This document shows positions 12,970-15,425 of a stretch of DNA of 15,425 nt, piece by piece. Every line of letters begins with the position of its first letter. Positions within the stretch are counted from its first letter, which is position 1. The notes beneath the pieces are model-generated. The model saw nothing but the letters and a program-made list of their open reading frames with translations, was not told where the DNA came from and made no database searches. This DNA comes from Treponema sp. (GTDB taxonomy: Bacteria; Spirochaetota; Spirochaetia; Treponematales; Breznakiellaceae), in assembly GCA_031266255.1 (NCBI GenBank), contig JAISBK010000130.1:1-15425 (forward strand), given 5' to 3'. A program made the translations under genes and the position numbers.

Positions 12970-14139
12970 TCAACTCAGCGCACGGCTCAGTTCCGTAGCC
13001 TTATCGGTTTTTTCCCAGGGGAATTCTTCTCTACCAAAATGACCGTAGGTAGCGGTTTTCCGATAAAGAGGACGCCGAAGATCCAGGGTGCTAATGATTC
13101 CCCCAGGACTGAGGTCAAATACCTTGGTAACCGCATGTTCTATCGCTTTCTCTGGAACCACCGCAGTACCGAACGTATCCACCATGACCGAGACCGGGAA
13201 GGGCACCCCAATCGCATAGGCCAATTCAAGCTCACACCGTTCCGCTAATTGAGCGGCCAGGATGTTCTTAGCCACATACCGGGCCATATAGGCTGCGGAG
13301 CGGTCCACCTTAGTCGCATCCTTACCGGAGAAGGCCCCCCCTCCATGGCGGCCCATGCCCCCGTAAGTATCCACAATGATTTTCCTGCCGGTAAGACCTG
13401 TATCACCAAATGGACCGCCTACCACGAAGCGGCCTGTGGGATTGATGAAATACTTCGTGGTTTTGTCTAAAAGGCCGGTGGGTTCCAGGACGGGTTTGAT
13501 GATCTGATCGATAATGGTTTCTTTGATGGTTTTATAGGCAAGTCCCTCATCATGTTGATGGGATACCACTACCGCGTCAATCCGTATGGGCTTATACCCC
13601 TCATATTCAACCGTTACTTGGGTTTTTGCGTCAGGCCGCAGCCAGGGAATCGCCTTGGTCTTCCGTTGCTCGGTTGCCCGGATCAGAATCTGATGGGCCA
13701 GGGTAATGGGTAAAGGCATGAACTCTTTGGTCTCGTTACAGGCGAAACCAAACATCATTCCCTGATCCCCCGCACCCTGTTGACCTTTGTACTCGTCAAG
13801 ACCACTACCGGAAACACCCTGACTTATATCAGGAGACTGGTTGTGGATCATATCTAAGACGGCCATGGATTGGTAATCCAAACCATAGGCAGGGTCGGTG
13901 TATCCCACATCCTTTGCCACCTCTCGAACCACACGCTGAAAATCGACAAAGGTTTTAGTGGTTATTTCTCCTCCAACCAGTACGAGGGAAGTGGAAGCGA
14001 AGGTCTCGCAGGCAACCCGGCTTTGGGGGTCGTCTTTTAAACAAGCATCTAAGATAGCATCTGAGATTTGATCGCAGAGTTTGTCAGGATGACCCTCTCC
14101 GACGGATTCGGAAGTAAAAAAAAAGCGCCGTTGTTCCAT
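12970..14139 (-). CDS. metK: S-adenosylmethionine synthetase
   Basis: Makes S-adenosylmethionine from methionine and ATP in the cytoplasm; the product feeds methylation and radical-SAM enzymes such as the MtaB encoded nearby. The 389-residue protein is full length. Landmarks are GEGHPDK (14-20, with the catalytic His17), the family signature GAGDQGMMFG (122-131), and the phosphate-binding GGGAFSGKD (267-275) followed by KVDRSAAY. The start has AAGGAG about ten bases upstream. It is convergent with the AT-rich membrane gene and followed by its own terminator. No SAM riboswitch is recognisable in the leader. A poor promoter (TTGAGA, 15 bases, TATAAA) lies 20-50 bases upstream. Confidence 0.98.
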   Translation of the reverse strand: MEQRRFFFTSESVGEGHPDKLCDQISDAILDACLKDDPQSRVACETFASTSLVLVGGEITTKTFVDFQRVVREVAKDVGYTDPAYGLDYQSMAVLDMIHNQSPDISQGVSGSGLDEYKGQQGAGDQGMMFGFACNETKEFMPLPITLAHQILIRATEQRKTKAIPWLRPDAKTQVTVEYEGYKPIRIDAVVVSHQHDEGLAYKTIKETIIDQIIKPVLEPTGLLDKTTKYFINPTGRFVVGGPFGDTGLTGRKIIVDTYGGMGRHGGGAFSGKDATKVDRSAAYMARYVAKNILAAQLAERCELELAYAIGVPFPVSVMVDTFGTAVVPEKAIEHAVTKVFDLSPGGIISTLDLRRPLYRKTATYGHFGREEFPWEKTDKATELSRALS

Positions 14140-14161
14140 TGAATATGAACTCCTTATTGTT

Positions 14162-14188
14162 TTTATACATAAAGCAATTAATTCTCAA
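14162..14188 (-). promoter_or_regulatory. Weak candidate promoter of metK
   Basis: On the minus strand TTGAGA (14188-14183) and TATAAA (14167-14162) are separated by 15 bases, shorter than the usual 16-18. The leader would be about 15-20 bases, just enough to hold the ribosome site. Other AT-rich choices exist nearby, so this is tentative. Confidence 0.25.
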
Positions 14189-14233
14189 ACTTTACTAAGG
14201 CAGGGGAATTTTGTATATACCCCGTTCACTACA

Positions 14234-14333
14234 GGAAAGAAACAGGACGGTTCGTCGATGCCTTCAAAACAGTTCCGTGCTTCGGCATATACTTCACGCC
14301 ATAAAATTAAAATTCCATGCCTGTTTTCTTTCC
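14234..14333. repeat. About 100-base element with inverted terminal repeats
   Basis: GGAAAGAAACAGG (14234-14246) is matched in inverse orientation by CCTGTTTTCTTTCC (14320-14333), differing by a single extra base. Inside, ATGCC (14258-14262) and GGCAT (14284-14288) form a second nested pair, so the whole stretch can fold into a long stem-loop. On the minus strand a frame without start codon stays open through the element from about 14345 to a TGA near 14173 (reads like WREVYAEARNCFEGIDEPSC). The size, inverted ends and intergenic place resemble a miniature mobile or dispersed repeat. There is only one copy in this window, so mobility is unproven. Confidence 0.5.
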
Positions 14334-14344
14334 CAACTCCGGTC

Positions 14345-14350
14345 TATACT
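14345..14350 (+). promoter_or_regulatory. Candidate -10 box just before the lipoprotein gene
   Basis: TATACT matches the -10 consensus in five of six positions and ends seven bases before the ATG of the alpha-2-macroglobulin-like gene. No good -35 is visible; the right end of the inverted-repeat element lies where it should be. If used, transcription would begin at or next to the ATG. Confidence 0.35.
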
Positions 14351-14357
14351 CAATTAT

Positions 14358-15425
14358 ATGAGATACGGTCGCTTTCTTAGGGGGCTTGCCCTGTATTTTG
14401 CCGTTGTTTTCTTCGCGCCCTGGGCCTGCAAACCACATGATACTGGGGAAGCCCGGCCAACGGCGGTTTTTTCCGGATCTCTGACGGTTCCCGGCCGGGC
14501 GGCAGAAGGGCTTGGGGCTTACCGGATTGCCTATTATGAGGCGGCGGAAGGGGCGTATGCGGAAATCGACGGGGCAGGCGGTGTAATAGGCGATACTGGC
14601 GGGCCGTTTACGATGGTCGACTATGGCCCCCGGGGGGAACTGCCGCAGGAAGTAAAGAAGCCCTCTCTATACGTGGTTTTTTCCCAGCCGGTAATACCGC
14701 TGGCCAAGCTGGGGGACCCGGTTCGTTGGGAGGAGGGCGCGCCGAATCCGGGGCTTCTCACAGTGGACCCGCCGCTTCCGGGGGTGTTTCGCTGGTACGG
14801 GACTAAGTTGCTCGCCTTTGAGCCTGACGCCGCCAGCCTTCCGCAGCGGCAGTATACGGTAACGGTTTCGGAGCGGCTCAGGTCCCTGGGGGGCAAGGCC
14901 CTTGAGGGGGAGCGGAGTTTCTGGTTCGAGACCGAACGGCTTTCGGTGCTGCACTGGCGGCTTGGAGACGGGGAGTATTCGGTTCGTACCTGGGACGCGC
15001 CGCCTGAAGACGCGAGGCGTATGGTTTTCATCTTTTCCTATCCGGTAAACCTTACGGAGATCAGGCGGTGGCTGCGGGTGAGTATTCGGGGCGGGGCTTC
15101 CGGGGGGATTCCCTTCCAGGTGTCTCGGCCTGAAAACCCGGATGAGGGGTATGAGCTTGACCGGCAGGTGCTGATAACGGTGGAGGAGGAACTGCCGTCT
15201 GACGCGGATGTGGATATTACGCTGTTGCAAGGCGCCCGGTCCGAGGAGGACTGGCTGGGGACCAGGGCGGAGGAGGTTTTCAGTTTTCATACCCTGCTTC
15301 CCTTCAAGTTGGACAATGTCAGCGTCCGTTCCGAATCTTCTCCCCGGACCGAAGACAGCGGGACGATACCCATCATGCTTGAGTTCAGCCATCCGGTTGA
15401 TCCGGAAAGCGCGGCGGGGGTGTTT
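14358..15425 (+). CDS. Alpha-2-macroglobulin-like lipoprotein, N-terminal part (runs off the window)
   Basis: The first 356 codons are present and open to the window edge. The N-terminus is a lipoprotein signal: basic RYGRFLRG, a hydrophobic core (about 9-20) and the spirochaete-style lipobox APWAC with Cys24 as the likely lipid-anchored residue. The next part is beta-rich and carries a YVVFSQPVIPLAKLGDP segment (about residues 105-121) followed by PPLPGVFRWYGTKLLAFEPD, the pattern that opens the macroglobulin domains of large bacterial alpha-2-macroglobulins (YfhM type), which trap proteases in the periplasm. The thioester region (CxEQ), if any, would lie far downstream. The start is chosen because it gives the complete signal; it has no Shine-Dalgarno site. 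GC content by eye is clearly above the rest of the window, with many CGG, GCG and GGG codons. Related proteins are often 1500-1900 residues. Confidence 0.82.
   Translation, partial: MRYGRFLRGLALYFAVVFFAPWACKPHDTGEARPTAVFSGSLTVPGRAAEGLGAYRIAYYEAAEGAYAEIDGAGGVIGDTGGPFTMVDYGPRGELPQEVKKPSLYVVFSQPVIPLAKLGDPVRWEEGAPNPGLLTVDPPLPGVFRWYGTKLLAFEPDAASLPQRQYTVTVSERLRSLGGKALEGERSFWFETERLSVLHWRLGDGEYSVRTWDAPPEDARRMVFIFSYPVNLTEIRRWLRVSIRGGASGGIPFQVSRPENPDEGYELDRQVLITVEEELPSDADVDITLLQGARSEEDWLGTRAEEVFSFHTLLPFKLDNVSVRSESSPRTEDSGTIPIMLEFSHPVDPESAAGVF

Noticed and set aside
12846..12998. 50-codon plus-strand frame with a well-placed AAGGAA ribosome site
   Set aside because: It runs straight through the metK terminator hairpin and into the 3' end of metK on the other strand; its codons are explained by the palindrome. 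Not supported as a gene without homologues.
14140..14357. SAM riboswitch before metK
   Set aside because: No SAM-I, SAM-II or SAM-IV type conserved core is visible; the only strong structure is the inverted-repeat element, which is too far from the start and lacks a terminator.
14667..15392. Minus-strand open frame of about 240 codons
   Set aside because: It is antisense to the GC-rich alpha-2-macroglobulin-like gene, where high GC suppresses stop codons; the plus frame has a lipoprotein signal and family motifs.
1..15425. tRNA, rRNA, CRISPR, transposase or phage genes anywhere in the window
   Set aside because: I looked on both strands and found no sequence that supports any of them.

Overview
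The window reads as chromosomal DNA of a spirochaete, most likely a Treponema. The grounds are the gene set and order (glyS, a ComFB-like gene and dnaB-rplI-membrane gene-rpsR-ssb-rpsF on one strand, then oadG-oadA-oadB on the other), the spirochaete-style lipobox on the last gene, and the bactofilin/TPR/MtaB cluster. From memory, Treponema pallidum keeps an Oad cluster next to dnaB-rplI-rpsR-ssb-rpsF. Base composition by eye is near 50% GC in the core genes, which would suit the host-gut treponemes better than T. pallidum's close relatives, but the species cannot be fixed from sequence alone.

Layout. Positions 1-5688 are all on the minus strand: the 5' part of glyS, a small ComFB-family gene, and a tight ribosomal/replication operon read from right to left (rpsF, ssb, rpsR, a polytopic membrane protein, rplI, dnaB). 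Positions 5689-6030 form a divergent control region with a good sigma70-type promoter for rpsF, a terminator-like hairpin in the rpsF leader and a 15-base palindrome. From 6031 to 9496 lies a complete sodium-pumping decarboxylase operon (oadG, oadA with its biotin lysine, oadB), closed by a rho-independent terminator at 9551-9589. From 9615 to 12025 follows a tightly packed bactofilin / secreted TPR protein / MtaB operon.

From 12026 to about 12875 the composition breaks sharply: an extremely AT-rich five-helix membrane protein of unknown function, then about 350 bases with no convincing gene but with a possible coding remnant. metK follows on the minus strand, with its terminator hairpin at 12876-12922. 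Upstream of metK is a roughly 100-base element with near-perfect inverted ends and an internal open frame that lacks a start codon. The window ends inside a GC-rich gene for an alpha-2-macroglobulin-like lipoprotein on the plus strand.

How the genes fit together: most are housekeeping (translation, replication, SAM synthesis, tRNA modification). The Oad operon couples decarboxylation to sodium export. The bactofilin/TPR pair probably serves envelope or cell-shape functions, and the alpha-2-macroglobulin-like lipoprotein probably protects the envelope from proteases. I see no CRISPR array, no tRNA or rRNA, no transposase and no defence system. The least ordinary parts are the AT-rich orphan island (12030-12875), the inverted-repeat element before metK (14234-14333) and several RNA-structure candidates.
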